Source: Flavobacterium nitratireducens (GTDB lineage: Bacteria; Bacteroidota; Bacteroidia; Flavobacteriales; Flavobacteriaceae). Taken from it: a stretch of DNA of 64,000 nucleotides. Positions 54,996 to 62,888 of the stretch are shown piece by piece (positions within the stretch are counted from its first letter, which is position 1; every line of letters begins with the position of its first letter). Under the pieces are notes generated by a model, which was not told where the DNA came from, did no database searches, and was given only the letters and a program-made list of their open reading frames with translations. Location of the stretch: contig NZ_CP121111.1 in assembly GCF_029625335.1 (NCBI RefSeq), positions 744,001 through 808,000 on the forward strand. Direction: 5' to 3'. The translations under genes and the position numbers were made by a program.

Positions 54996-55064
54996 ATGGG
55001 AATGAAACCAGGTATGCCAATGCCAAAACCGAAGCCAAAACCGAAGCCTAAACCTAAAAAGTAA
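54996..55064 (+). CDS. 22-residue proline-lysine repeat microprotein
   Basis: ATG 54996 to TAA 55064 encodes MGMKPGMPMPKPKPKPKPKPKK, an almost perfect PK repeat. Short PK-rich proteins of this sort occur in Bacteroidota cassette regions. It might be a short exported or nucleic acid-binding peptide, or may not be translated at all; nothing else is known. Confidence 0.45.
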   Translation: MGMKPGMPMPKPKPKPKPKPKK

Positions 55065-55077
55065 GGCTTAATAGTTT

Positions 55078-55258
55078 GCTACCGATTTCGTGAGTTTTCG
55101 GTAGCATTACTGTTAACGGTTTCGGGCTTTACGCTAGGTGGCGTTTCAAGGCACTCACTTTCAATTTAGCACTAATGATGATAGAAGCACAAATGTTCAA
55201 TATACTACTGCACCGCCATTGAGCCAAACGCATGTTATAGCCAGTGCTTTTTGAAACG
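55078..55258. repeat. attC-like structured element E4
   Basis: The first hairpin GCTACCGA...TCGGTAGC (55078-55105) is followed by GTTAACGGTTTCGGGC. CGTTTCAAGGCACT (55142-55155) is the inverted repeat of AGTGCTTTTTGAAACG (55243-55258), and GCGTTT/AAACGC also pair inside. The core CAAACGCATGTTATAGCC near the right end aligns with E3 and E5. This stretch of about 220 bp between genes holds no other feature. Confidence 0.65.
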
Positions 55259-55286
55259 AATTATTAACTTTTTAAATAAAAATAAA

Positions 55287-55700
55287 ATGTCAAAAACAGT
55301 AAAATTAGATTGGGACGAAGCCAAAGAAATTGCTGATATTCTAACAAACACAGAAAATACTGATGAGGATTATTCAATTACCGAAAATGCACTTGCTGAA
55401 AAATGGGGTATTGATATAGATACTTTTCACGAAATCGCAAATGGTATTTTCCAAATGATTGATTTCGGAATTTCACCACTTACTCAAACTCCATTTGTCG
55501 GAATATCAAAGGGAAATATGTGGCTTGCAAAAAAAGAAGTCAATCAGCAATTTATTCACGCCTTAATTAATTGGACTACAGAAGGCGAGGATATACCCGA
55601 ACAAAGTAAAGGATTTGTTCGCACTATTACTTCTGGTGGTAAGCCTGAATTTGATATTACAATTAGTCGTCCAAAGTCTGATGTCAAAGTGATGTCTTAG
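55287..55700 (+). CDS. Cassette gene B, unknown function
   Basis: From ATG 55287 the protein has 137 residues: helical N-terminus (WDEAKEIADILTNTENTDEDYSIT), then a region FGISPLTQTPFVGISKGNMWLAK and WTTEGEDIPEQSKGF. No family is recognised. The upstream ATG 55251 overlaps element E4. Its TAG stop abuts a stray reading frame that looks like the tail of the interrupted phage gene. Confidence 0.6.
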   Translation: MSKTVKLDWDEAKEIADILTNTENTDEDYSITENALAEKWGIDIDTFHEIANGIFQMIDFGISPLTQTPFVGISKGNMWLAKKEVNQQFIHALINWTTEGEDIPEQSKGFVRTITSGGKPEFDITISRPKSDVKVMS

Positions 55701-55781
55701 CATTGGCCCATTGCCGAAAAAATCAAAAGAGAGTACCAGGATCTAATTCCAAAACCTAAAAAATCAGATTATCCTTTTTAA
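55701..55781 (+). pseudogene. Orphan C-terminal coding fragment of a phage gene
   Basis: CAT TGG CCC ATT onwards encodes HWPIAEKIKREYQDLIPKP KKSDYPF followed by a TAA and a terminator hairpin, but it has no start codon. It is plausibly the 3' end of the gene at 54130 separated by the inserted cassettes. Confidence 0.5.
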
Positions 55782-55806
55782 CCGCTCCAATGAGCGGTTT
55801 TTTTAT
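55779..55806. terminator. Terminator between early phage genes and the convergent gene
   Basis: ACCGCTC-caat-GAGCGGT is a 7-bp hairpin with a T run after it on the plus strand and an A-rich stretch before it. It ends early transcription at this point; a convergent gene ends just beyond. Confidence 0.85.
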
Positions 55807-56093
55807 TCCTTCTTCCATCCTATTCTAGTCATACCTTCGCGAGGATGCGTTATATGAATTTGATAAGGAATTTGTTTGGATAAACGCAGTATAAGCTTGT
55901 GCCGAAAAGGCGATAGATTTTCATAATTCTGTAAAATACAGATCGGTTTATTGTATTTGTTTAGAATTTGCATCGTACAGCAAGTTCGCAGCTCATTTTC
56001 GGGCGTGAAATATTGCACAGATTCAATTGTATCCGGTTCTAATCTACGGAGCAGGATTCTCATAGTTTCTACTTCTTTTTCGGTGAAATGCAT
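55803..56093 (-). CDS. Small phage protein, unknown function
   Basis: This 96-residue protein (MHFTEKEVETMRILLRRLEPDT to HITHPREGMTRIGWKKE) lies on the minus strand, opposite to the phage operons. It has alternating helices and strands with ENELRTCCTMQIL and SPFRHKLILRLSK. No family recognised. Its start faces the regulatory region at 56.1-56.6 kb. Confidence 0.55.
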   Translation of the reverse strand: MHFTEKEVETMRILLRRLEPDTIESVQYFTPENELRTCCTMQILNKYNKPICILQNYENLSPFRHKLILRLSKQIPYQIHITHPREGMTRIGWKKE

Positions 56094-56221
56094 CTACACT
56101 ATATTTTTTATTCTGGAGCAATTTACAACAAAACTATTTTTCTGAAAATCTCGCAATAAATAGGTACTTTCTTATATGTATTTCCCCCTTACCCCCTTTT
56201 TTATATAAGCACATAAAAAAA

Positions 56222-56442
56222 TGTAACTTTGTAACCATTGCCGAAAGGTCGCTAATTTATTAGTATTTTAGGTTACATTTTACTTTTATTAATGTAACAG
56301 TAGTTACAAAAAAAATGTAACTAATAAAGAGGTTACAAAATCACATTTTCTTTTTTCGATTCAGTTACAAAACGACTGTAAATAAAAAATCCTTATTTTA
56401 TAAGGCTTCACAGCTTAAAAAACCACTCGGTTACATTGTTAC
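56222..56442. promoter_or_regulatory. Cluster of ten TGTAAC/GTTACA boxes
   Basis: Within about 220 bp the hexamer TGTAAC or its complement GTTACA occurs ten times (starting 56222, 56230, 56272, 56293, 56303, 56316, 56332, 56364, 56430, 56438) in both orientations. The sequence around is very AT-rich. This looks like an iterated protein-binding array, either a phage replication origin or a regulator's operator cluster. No ORF is present. Confidence 0.65.
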
Positions 56443-56473
56443 AAAAAATTATGGGATTTTTGGAGTTTTTAAA

Positions 56474-56555
56474 AAATTTACTTTTAGTAAATACCTTAAA
56501 TTAAAATTTACTTTTAGTGACTTTTCTTGATAAAAAATTTACTGTGAGTAAATTT
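56474..56555 (+). promoter_or_regulatory. Phage operators O3, O4 and O5 before the late operon
   Basis: O3 (56474-56494), O4 (56504-56524) and O5 (56535-56555) share AAATTTACT-N3-AGTAAATTT; O5 is perfect, O3 and O4 have one degenerate half. Identical or near-identical to O2 at 48398. The first downstream gene starts at 56585, with a weak TATCTTCG -7-like box at 56561-56568. Confidence 0.85.
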
Positions 56556-56584
56556 TTTAGTATCTTCGGGGAAAGTTTTTTAAG

Positions 56585-57079
56585 ATGGGACTACTTGATA
56601 GAGTGAATGTTAATCCAAATATTTGTGGCGTTGAATTGGCTTTTTATGGCCAAGTTACTGCAGCCAATATTCCTGAATGGCAACAATTTTTCAATTCGAT
56701 GATGATTGATACTGATTTTACCAAAACCTACATCGGTTTAGGTTCGGTTTCCTTTGGCGAAGAAAGTGCTGATACTCCCGCAGGTCCTACTTACAAGCAA
56801 AGCATTACGATACGATTTCCTTCTACAGATGGAAATCGTTCAGAGCGAATTGCATTGATGAAAAAAGTAAAGTTCATCAAATTAAAATTATCATCAGGAC
56901 GTGATTTGGTTATTGGGCGTAATGATTATAAACAAAATGCCAGACCAAAGATTAAGATAGAAACTAACATAAAAATTGCCGAAGCAAAGTTTGAAACCGT
57001 TTCCATCTTCCCTTCAGGATTTGTTGCAAGTCCTTTGAATAGTGAAATATATCCATTAATCCCTGTAATCTTAAACTAA
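56585..57079 (+). CDS. Phage structural protein, tail-associated, unknown function
   Basis: This 164-residue protein is beta-rich: MGLLDRVNVNPNICGVELAFYGQVTAANIPEWQQF, then ITIRFPSTDGNRSERIALMKKVKFIKLKLSSGRDLVIGRND and KIAEAKFETVSIFPSGF. Such proteins precede fibre genes in Bacteroidota prophages; I do not have a named family. It begins the late operon and overlaps the next start by 1 bp. No lysis or enzyme motif. Confidence 0.6.
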   Translation: MGLLDRVNVNPNICGVELAFYGQVTAANIPEWQQFFNSMMIDTDFTKTYIGLGSVSFGEESADTPAGPTYKQSITIRFPSTDGNRSERIALMKKVKFIKLKLSSGRDLVIGRNDYKQNARPKIKIETNIKIAEAKFETVSIFPSGFVASPLNSEIYPLIPVILN

Positions 57080-57555
57080 TGAGTTTTCCTATTATCGATT
57101 GGGCTAATAAAGTTAATGATCCTGAGTTAGCGGCATTTCTGCAACAATACGGAACGGTGCATTATCTAAGTGCGGAAGAAATCAACGAATTGCGTGATTT
57201 TGTGAATATGCTTTCGGAAAATAAAATGGATAAAACGAGTTTGATTAATCCATTTTTGAATTTAGTAATTATTGATAAAGGCCATCAAAACGGAATTCCA
57301 AATATTGGAACAGAATTAGAACCAGGCGACGTAGCTCGTGGTTTCTTTGACAAAGACACCTACTGGTATGCAGCCTATTATTTAGGAGGAGATCCTGCTT
57401 TAATTACAAGTTGGCAACCAGTACAATCAGCCGTTTCATCGGCTGACATTCCGGATATACCCAATCCCAATCCTCCAGTTGAACCTCCTCCTGTTGGTAC
57501 ACGAAATTACTCAGACAATTATTCATCCTTACATTATAAAATATTTTCATCATGA
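57079..57555 (+). CDS. Phage structural/fibre-associated protein
   Basis: This 158-residue protein has an alpha-helical N-terminus and a carboxy end with a proline-rich linker (PDIPNPNPPVEPPPVGTRNYSDNY). The middle, GDVARGFFDKDTYWYAAYYLGG, resembles receptor- or chaperone-binding segments of tail proteins. It ends 4 bp into the next gene's start. Confidence 0.55.
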   Translation: MSFPIIDWANKVNDPELAAFLQQYGTVHYLSAEEINELRDFVNMLSENKMDKTSLINPFLNLVIIDKGHQNGIPNIGTELEPGDVARGFFDKDTYWYAAYYLGGDPALITSWQPVQSAVSSADIPDIPNPNPPVEPPPVGTRNYSDNYSSLHYKIFSS

Positions 57556-57947
57556 ATTATATAGAAGAAATAAACGCAATTGAAGAATTAGTAGGACAAA
57601 AACTAGCTGACGAATCAACAATTGAACCGGTAGACGAAAGGGCGTGTTTTGGGGCTATCATTGCTTATTTAAGAAAAATAAGTCCATTGGCTTCAAATAC
57701 TTTCTCTATTGGAGATGTTTTTACGCCTGACATCAGAACCGTAAATCTACCTTATAATGTAGGCACTTCAGATTACCGAGTGGTAGGTACACTGGTATCA
57801 AAATCATCAAATGCTAACCTTGACAAGGATATTGTCTTAACCACAAAAGACAAAACTCCTACGAGCTTTAAAATTATTCTAAAAGAAATCCCTGGTGTTC
57901 TACAAGATATAGACTTCGAATGGGCAATCTACCCAAAAAACACATAA
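57552..57947 (+). CDS. Phage structural protein, unknown function
   Basis: This 131-residue protein has a short helical N-terminus and a beta-sandwich-like remainder (NTFSIGDVFTPDIRTVNLPYNVGTSDYRVV and TPTSFKIILKEIPGVLQDIDFEWAIY). It is probably a baseplate/fibre adaptor. Coupled to its neighbours by small overlaps. Confidence 0.55.
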   Translation: MNYIEEINAIEELVGQKLADESTIEPVDERACFGAIIAYLRKISPLASNTFSIGDVFTPDIRTVNLPYNVGTSDYRVVGTLVSKSSNANLDKDIVLTTKDKTPTSFKIILKEIPGVLQDIDFEWAIYPKNT

Positions 57948-57948
57948 A

Positions 57949-59475
57949 ATGGGAAAAGCAATCATTACCACTATACTCGAAAAATTAAAAATAACGAATC
58001 CTTCTCGCGATGAGAAAGGACGTTATATTTTGATGCAAAACGATGATAAGGAAGTGTGTGCAGTTCCTGTGGAGAGTTTGTTAGCTAGAGTAAACAAACG
58101 TATTGACGGAATAGTATATCCAGATGGATTTACTAAGGTGAGTTCGATTTCAATTGTAGATAACGAAATCAGTATTCCCGCAGGAGATTTCGAGTGGAAG
58201 ATAGATTTGAATCCTTATAAAAATGTGCTGTTTGAGCAAATAATAGCGGAGACCTCAGACCCTACATTTAATCGTATTGATTCATTAGCTGCCACCAACG
58301 AAGGAACCATAGTATATTATCAAGGTCAAGAAGTTGACGAAACCGAAATAGCCCTACCTCCAATTGTTCCGGCAGGTCAATTGCATCTAACTGATATTTA
58401 TGTATTAGGTAGTGCTGTAGCCGAACCAACTACGCCTCCAATTACTGAAATCTTTACCAAAGAAGAAAAAGATAAACTCGCTATCCTTGATCCAACAGCC
58501 GACATCGACAAACCCGTTTCCACAGCACAAGCTGCCGCCGATGCCGATGTTTTGCAAGAAGCCAAAGACTATGCCGATGCAGCCGATACAGCCGCAATAG
58601 CTGCTGCTAATTCACACACAGACACACAGGTTTCCAATTTAGTTAATGGAGAGGTTACTTATTATACGCTTAAGAAATTAGCCGACGAGTTACGCGCCCA
58701 TGCTGCTATCATTGGTGGGACTGCTCCCGATGGAGATTCAGTAGTAAATACCGTTACCGAACTTTTAGCCGTAATGGCAACATTCCCGGAAGGAGTTGAT
58801 TTGGTTACGCTATTGGCTGGAAAAGTAAATGTGAGCGATGTGTACAACGCGCTGGACTGCGTAGTTACCGGCAAAGTTGCAGATGCCCGACAATTAAAAG
58901 TCCTGAATGATGCGCTTACGGCTTTGACTACTACCGTTTCAGGTAAAGAAGATAGCTCCAACAAAGTAACCGACATCGAGGCAAACAAAGCCAATGCCGG
59001 AAAGTTTGGAGATATACCATCTTGGATTACCTGGTTAAAAAACTCTTATCTTGGGAATCTAACAGCTAAAGCAACCGCCTTGGTAGATGAAGATAAGATT
59101 TTAATTGGAGATAGCGAAGATTCCAGTAAAACAAAAACTAGAACTTTTGCGCAATTACTTGTTACACTTGGAACTCGTTTAGCTACTTATTTCCAAACCA
59201 AAGACACTAAATTCTATATAGGAACTTCGGAAAATGTTAAGGATGCTTGGAGTGGTGGTACCGTTTATTTCACGGCAAACTGTACCATTACTGTTCCTTC
59301 AACATTAGGAGCTTCTTTTGAAGAATTTGGTTTTAGAACCATGCCTGGTGTTACGGTAACTTGGGCAATTACTGCTCCATTTACTTGGGAAACAACTCCA
59401 AGCACTACTCCTGAAAAAACTGATGGACTTTTTACCAGATACAATGCAGGAAATACTATAATTATAAGATGGTAG
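57949..59475 (+). CDS. Phage tail fibre-like protein
   Basis: This 508-residue protein has a globular N-terminal part, a long alanine-rich helical stretch (STAQAAADADVLQEAKDYADAADTAAIAAANSHTDT, near residues 187-225) typical of trimeric tail-fibre stalks, and a C-terminal beta domain (GTSENVKDAWSGGTVYFTANCTITVPSTLG) typical of receptor-binding tips. A repeated motif LNDALTALTTTV is seen in the stalk. Such fibres bind the host surface. It is followed 3 bp later by an LRR protein which could be a second adhesin. Confidence 0.75.
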   Translation: MGKAIITTILEKLKITNPSRDEKGRYILMQNDDKEVCAVPVESLLARVNKRIDGIVYPDGFTKVSSISIVDNEISIPAGDFEWKIDLNPYKNVLFEQIIAETSDPTFNRIDSLAATNEGTIVYYQGQEVDETEIALPPIVPAGQLHLTDIYVLGSAVAEPTTPPITEIFTKEEKDKLAILDPTADIDKPVSTAQAAADADVLQEAKDYADAADTAAIAAANSHTDTQVSNLVNGEVTYYTLKKLADELRAHAAIIGGTAPDGDSVVNTVTELLAVMATFPEGVDLVTLLAGKVNVSDVYNALDCVVTGKVADARQLKVLNDALTALTTTVSGKEDSSNKVTDIEANKANAGKFGDIPSWITWLKNSYLGNLTAKATALVDEDKILIGDSEDSSKTKTRTFAQLLVTLGTRLATYFQTKDTKFYIGTSENVKDAWSGGTVYFTANCTITVPSTLGASFEEFGFRTMPGVTVTWAITAPFTWETTPSTTPEKTDGLFTRYNAGNTIIIRW

Positions 59476-59478
59476 GCT

Positions 59479-60840
59479 ATGAATAAGAATAAGAAATTTT
59501 ATTTGGCTAAAACTAAAATTCAACCAAATACTTTTATTGGCGGAGTTTCTGCCTCTATTAACACAGCTGCTTTGGTGGCCTCAAAGCTTGGTATATCTGC
59601 TTCAAGAATTAAAGCTTTTTCGGTAATTGGAAGTGATATTCAATTTGCGGTTACTGGTGGGAGTTATGTTATTCCTAATAGTGCATTTCAATCATCAACA
59701 ATTACCTATTACAATGATGTATCTGGTTTATGTACGTCTGTTGGTTCTTCTGGATTTAGGTACTGCACTTTTCAATATTGCACTTTTCCAGCTGTAACTA
59801 AAATAGGTCAACATGGCTTCGGAAATGTTACTTTTTTATCAGATGTAACTTTTCCTGCTTGGAATGATGTTGGTAGTAATGAACATTGTTTTTTTGGTGC
59901 AAAATTTACAAATTTTTATGCACCTGCAATGGTTAATCTAAATAAAGTAGGGAACTCACAAGTTTTCAACAGTTGTCAGGTTACTGGCGAGATGGTTTTA
60001 GCTAATTTAGCTGTAATAGGTAGTTCAGTATCTACAAATAGCTCTACATTTTCATCAATGACTGGTGGTGGTATTTTGAGAGTTCCTGTATCATTATTGA
60101 CTGTAAATGGTGGGTATCCTGACCCTGATTTAGAAGGAGTTGGAAATAGTGTTGAAGTAGATTATATAGGTTATGTTAGTGATTCTAGTTATAATTTTGA
60201 ATTACGATTCACAACTCCTTCTTATAATAGAAAAACAATTGCTAGTGTATTAAATCTAAATAATGCTGTAGTGCTTAATTTTCAAATTGTTGGGGAATAT
60301 GTGAGGTTTAAATTATATAAATCCACATTTCAATTAAATTCTTCAAATTTTTCTGCAAATACAAATATTAAAGAATTTAATGATATAGATTCGAAATGTA
60401 CAAGATTTGGATATAGAAATTTTAGAACTGCCAGTAATCTCACTAAATTAATTGCTAATGGTGTGACTGAAATTGTAGATGAATGTATATATGGATGTAA
60501 TAATTTAAGTACTTTAAATTTAAACGGATTAAAAACTATTAGTGGTTCATATAATGCAATAACCTCAAATGTTTTAACAAGTGTTAGTTTTCCAGTGTTA
60601 ACAAATGTAACTATAACAGGTTCAGTTATTGGGTGTGCTGTTTTGGCTAATGTATATATCCCGATGCTTACGGTTATGAATACAAATGCGGGCGGAACAT
60701 TTATCACAAACAATAATCAATGCGCTAATGGTGTAGCAATTACCATATCTTCTGGAGCACAAACTTCTAATGGTGGAGGCGTTGATGCAGATTTACAGGC
60801 TTTGATTACAAATAAATCAGCGGTAGTAACTTATGTTTAA
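59479..60840 (+). CDS. Phage-encoded leucine-rich repeat (BspA-like) adhesin with internal duplication
   Basis: This 453-residue protein consists of two related halves. Residues about 10-230 (FSVIGSDIQFAVTGGSYVIPNSAFQSSTITYYNDVSGLCTSVG) and about 240-450 (FQIVGEYVRFKLYKSTFQLNSSNFSANTNIKEFNDIDSKCTRFG) align, and each leads into LRR_5-type repeats (VTKIGQHGFGN, LTKLIANGVTEIVDECIYGCNNLSTLNLNGLKTI). BspA-type LRRs bind host surface proteins. In a phage it probably acts as receptor-binding protein. Its base composition is noticeably more AT-rich than the neighbouring genes, so recent acquisition is possible. Confidence 0.7.
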   Translation: MNKNKKFYLAKTKIQPNTFIGGVSASINTAALVASKLGISASRIKAFSVIGSDIQFAVTGGSYVIPNSAFQSSTITYYNDVSGLCTSVGSSGFRYCTFQYCTFPAVTKIGQHGFGNVTFLSDVTFPAWNDVGSNEHCFFGAKFTNFYAPAMVNLNKVGNSQVFNSCQVTGEMVLANLAVIGSSVSTNSSTFSSMTGGGILRVPVSLLTVNGGYPDPDLEGVGNSVEVDYIGYVSDSSYNFELRFTTPSYNRKTIASVLNLNNAVVLNFQIVGEYVRFKLYKSTFQLNSSNFSANTNIKEFNDIDSKCTRFGYRNFRTASNLTKLIANGVTEIVDECIYGCNNLSTLNLNGLKTISGSYNAITSNVLTSVSFPVLTNVTITGSVIGCAVLANVYIPMLTVMNTNAGGTFITNNNQCANGVAITISSGAQTSNGGGVDADLQALITNKSAVVTYV

Positions 60841-60852
60841 AATCAAATTATT

Positions 60853-61257
60853 ATGATACAATCAACTATAAAAGCTCAATATGGTGAGCTAAGAACCGGA
60901 ATAAAAGAAGCGTTTATTCAAATAGAAATTGCCGAGGCTATAATGAAGCAGGATAAAGTAGTCTATAACATCGAGCATTTTGCAATTATCAACGAAGAAA
61001 CTGGCGCAAAAACTTTAATTGCTAATTCTAATAAAGAATTATCTATTGCAGAGTATAATCAATTTTCAGGAGCGGTTAATGCTTTAATTCAGGATTTTGA
61101 CACTACAGCAATGAATGACTTTGAAAAAGAGCAATTGCGTTTAAAAATAGGGCTTCTAGCCTATATCCAAACGGATTTCCTGAAAGACGAAAATGGAAAT
61201 AGCACAGATAAAGTAGTTTGGAATTTACTTCCTGAAAATTATGTAATTGTAGAATAA
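60853..61257 (+). CDS. Phage protein following the fibre genes, unknown function
   Basis: This 134-residue protein has an alpha-beta pattern (IQIEIAEAIMKQDKVVYNIEHFAIINEETGAKTL) and a glutamate-rich C-terminus. It lies downstream of the fibre genes, where tail-fibre assembly chaperones often occur. Its stop overlaps the next ATG as TAATG. Confidence 0.5.
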   Translation: MIQSTIKAQYGELRTGIKEAFIQIEIAEAIMKQDKVVYNIEHFAIINEETGAKTLIANSNKELSIAEYNQFSGAVNALIQDFDTTAMNDFEKEQLRLKIGLLAYIQTDFLKDENGNSTDKVVWNLLPENYVIVE

Positions 61258-61718
61258 TGCTAGGCTCTAAATCTCCCTTTTTCCTGCAATCACCCGAAGC
61301 TTTGTCAAAGGCAAAAGGCAATTTATATACTTTACTAAGTTTGAAAGGATATTATTTGGATCAGGTGGCAATTTACACCAATGCTTTTGATTATTTCTGT
61401 CAAAATCCTGCTCAATTTGATGGAGCCACAATAGTAAAGGATTTGATAGATGTACCAGGATTAGACCTCGATGCGATGCTGCATGATTACCATTATATTA
61501 ATTATAATGTAGCGGCTAGTTTCACAACTAAATGGAAAGCCGATTGGCTATATGCAAAAGGTCAGGAACGAAAAGGAAAAGGACAATACAGTGCATTTAG
61601 CCGTTTCCTTGGTCTTACCATTATCGGAATTGGTTTTGTGCCTTATGCCCGATGGAAAAGAGGGAAAAACATTAACAAAGAAGATTTTTTAAAAGAATAT
61701 GAAACCCTTATAAACTAA
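61257..61718 (+). CDS. Phage protein with DUF1353-like HDYxY motif
   Basis: This 153-residue protein has FDGATIVKDLIDVPGLDLDAMLHDYHYINYNV near residues 58-88, resembling the DGASIP...HDYLY core of DUF1353, a phage protein family with a possible lipase-like active site, then FSRFLGLTIIGIGFVPYARWKRG. The match is partial. If correct it would be a small structural or membrane-active enzyme. Confidence 0.5.
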   Translation: MLGSKSPFFLQSPEALSKAKGNLYTLLSLKGYYLDQVAIYTNAFDYFCQNPAQFDGATIVKDLIDVPGLDLDAMLHDYHYINYNVAASFTTKWKADWLYAKGQERKGKGQYSAFSRFLGLTIIGIGFVPYARWKRGKNINKEDFLKEYETLIN

Positions 61719-61729
61719 AACTAAGTCCC

Positions 61730-62272
61730 ATGCAACACGTTCCTATCCAGATTAGCCCACATTTAGTTCCTTTCTTTTTTAAAGAAAGTGAAGGAAAAGA
61801 GTATTCGTATTCGAACAGAAAAGTTCGAACGGTATTGTTTTCGACTACTATTTCAACAATTGGAAGGATCATACGGTTATTGATGGTGAAAGCAGGACGT
61901 CCTGTAAATGTTGAGAATTTTAATTTATGTCTTACGGTTTCAGATAATGGGAATTCTAAAAAATATACCGGGCAGTTTTACAAACAGGAAAACGGAACGA
62001 ATTCTTTTTTGATGCTGCCTCCGGAAGCCAATAAGGATATCAATGATTTTCTTGAGGATATGTTCCGAATGTCGTTCATATCATACATGAATGGAGTTGT
62101 CGAAAACAATAATGAAGCGGTGGTAAGAGCTGCGATAGATAAGTTTATCGATAAATATGAATTATTGGAGTTTGGGTTTTGTAATGATACACTACGACAA
62201 TTGTATTACCGCGAAAAAAAAAGGGTAAAATACTGGAACGATTCCAAACCAAACAATCCAACAACATTTTGA
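61730..62272 (+). CDS. Phage protein, unknown function
   Basis: This 180-residue protein (QHVPIQISPHLVPFFFKESEGKEYSYSNRKVRTVLFST) is alpha-beta with several charged helices (INDFLEDMFRMSFISYMNGVVENN). No family recognised. It ends 7 bp before a terminator that separates the structural operon from the lysis genes. Confidence 0.5.
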   Translation: MQHVPIQISPHLVPFFFKESEGKEYSYSNRKVRTVLFSTTISTIGRIIRLLMVKAGRPVNVENFNLCLTVSDNGNSKKYTGQFYKQENGTNSFLMLPPEANKDINDFLEDMFRMSFISYMNGVVENNNEAVVRAAIDKFIDKYELLEFGFCNDTLRQLYYREKKRVKYWNDSKPNNPTTF

Positions 62273-62284
62273 AATTTCAACAAT

Positions 62285-62311
62285 AAGCCTTGCAGATGCA
62301 GGGCTTTTTTT
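62285..62311 (+). terminator. Terminator between structural operon and lysis genes
   Basis: AGCCTTGC and GCAGGGCT form a stem with one G-U pair, followed by a run of T. Confidence 0.8.
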
Positions 62312-62367
62312 ATGTCACAGCAAAAAAGTAAGAGCCAAACTACTTTTACAGTAAACCTACACGCTCT

Positions 62368-62682
62368 ATGAAGATACTTGACTTTTTACGAGAAATCCCG
62401 AAGCTGTTTGACTGGTATTTTAAACTGCCCCAACTCAAACGTATTTCACTCAATTATATCGTTCTCATCGCCTTACTAATTACGCTATCCTACTACAATG
62501 ACAAGCAACATCGAGATAATTATGCTGTGCTTTCTAGCCGAATTGATAGTGTTAATGATTCTCGCGCCAAAGAACAGGAAAAATATACTGCGAAATTGGA
62601 ATATTATACGGATAAGTTTAATCATCTCTTGGAAATGCTTTTGCAAAAAAAAGAACAAGACAAAATAAATCAGAAATTATGA
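62368..62682 (+). CDS. Single-span membrane protein with coiled coil; holin- or i-spanin-like
   Basis: This 104-residue protein has one membrane segment near residues 26-43 (ISLNYIVLIALLITLSYY) and a C-terminal coiled coil rich in E, K and Q. That shape fits i-spanin-type or holin-associated proteins in phage lysis cassettes. It lies directly before a secreted small protein, an amidase and a probable u-spanin. Which lysis role it plays is uncertain. Confidence 0.55.
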   Translation: MKILDFLREIPKLFDWYFKLPQLKRISLNYIVLIALLITLSYYNDKQHRDNYAVLSSRIDSVNDSRAKEQEKYTAKLEYYTDKFNHLLEMLLQKKEQDKINQKL

Positions 62683-62888
62683 AAACACTTTTTTCTACAA
62701 TAGCACTGGTAGCCTTTAGTGCCTTGATGCTTTCGCCTGCCCTGCCTGCTGATTATCCGCCGAAGAAGGTAATTGAACAGCGTAAGGAAATTGTATGCAA
62801 GGAGCGAAAACTGAATAATCTAATTACTGTAATTGAATCCGAACTGGATACAATTTCAGAACATAAAACCAATACTTATGGCAAATAG
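62679..62888 (+). CDS. Small secreted protein in the lysis cassette
   Basis: This 69-residue protein has a signal peptide (TLFSTIALVAFSALMLSPALPA) and a short helical mature part. It overlaps the previous gene by 4 bp and the amidase gene by 11 bp. No lipobox is present, so an o-spanin assignment is not supported; role unknown. Confidence 0.5.
   Translation: MKTLFSTIALVAFSALMLSPALPADYPPKKVIEQRKEIVCKERKLNNLITVIESELDTISEHKTNTYGK

Noticed and set aside
60330..60713. 127-residue minus-strand ORF inside the LRR adhesin gene
   Set aside because: It is antisense to clearly coding repeats and arises from the repeat periodicity.
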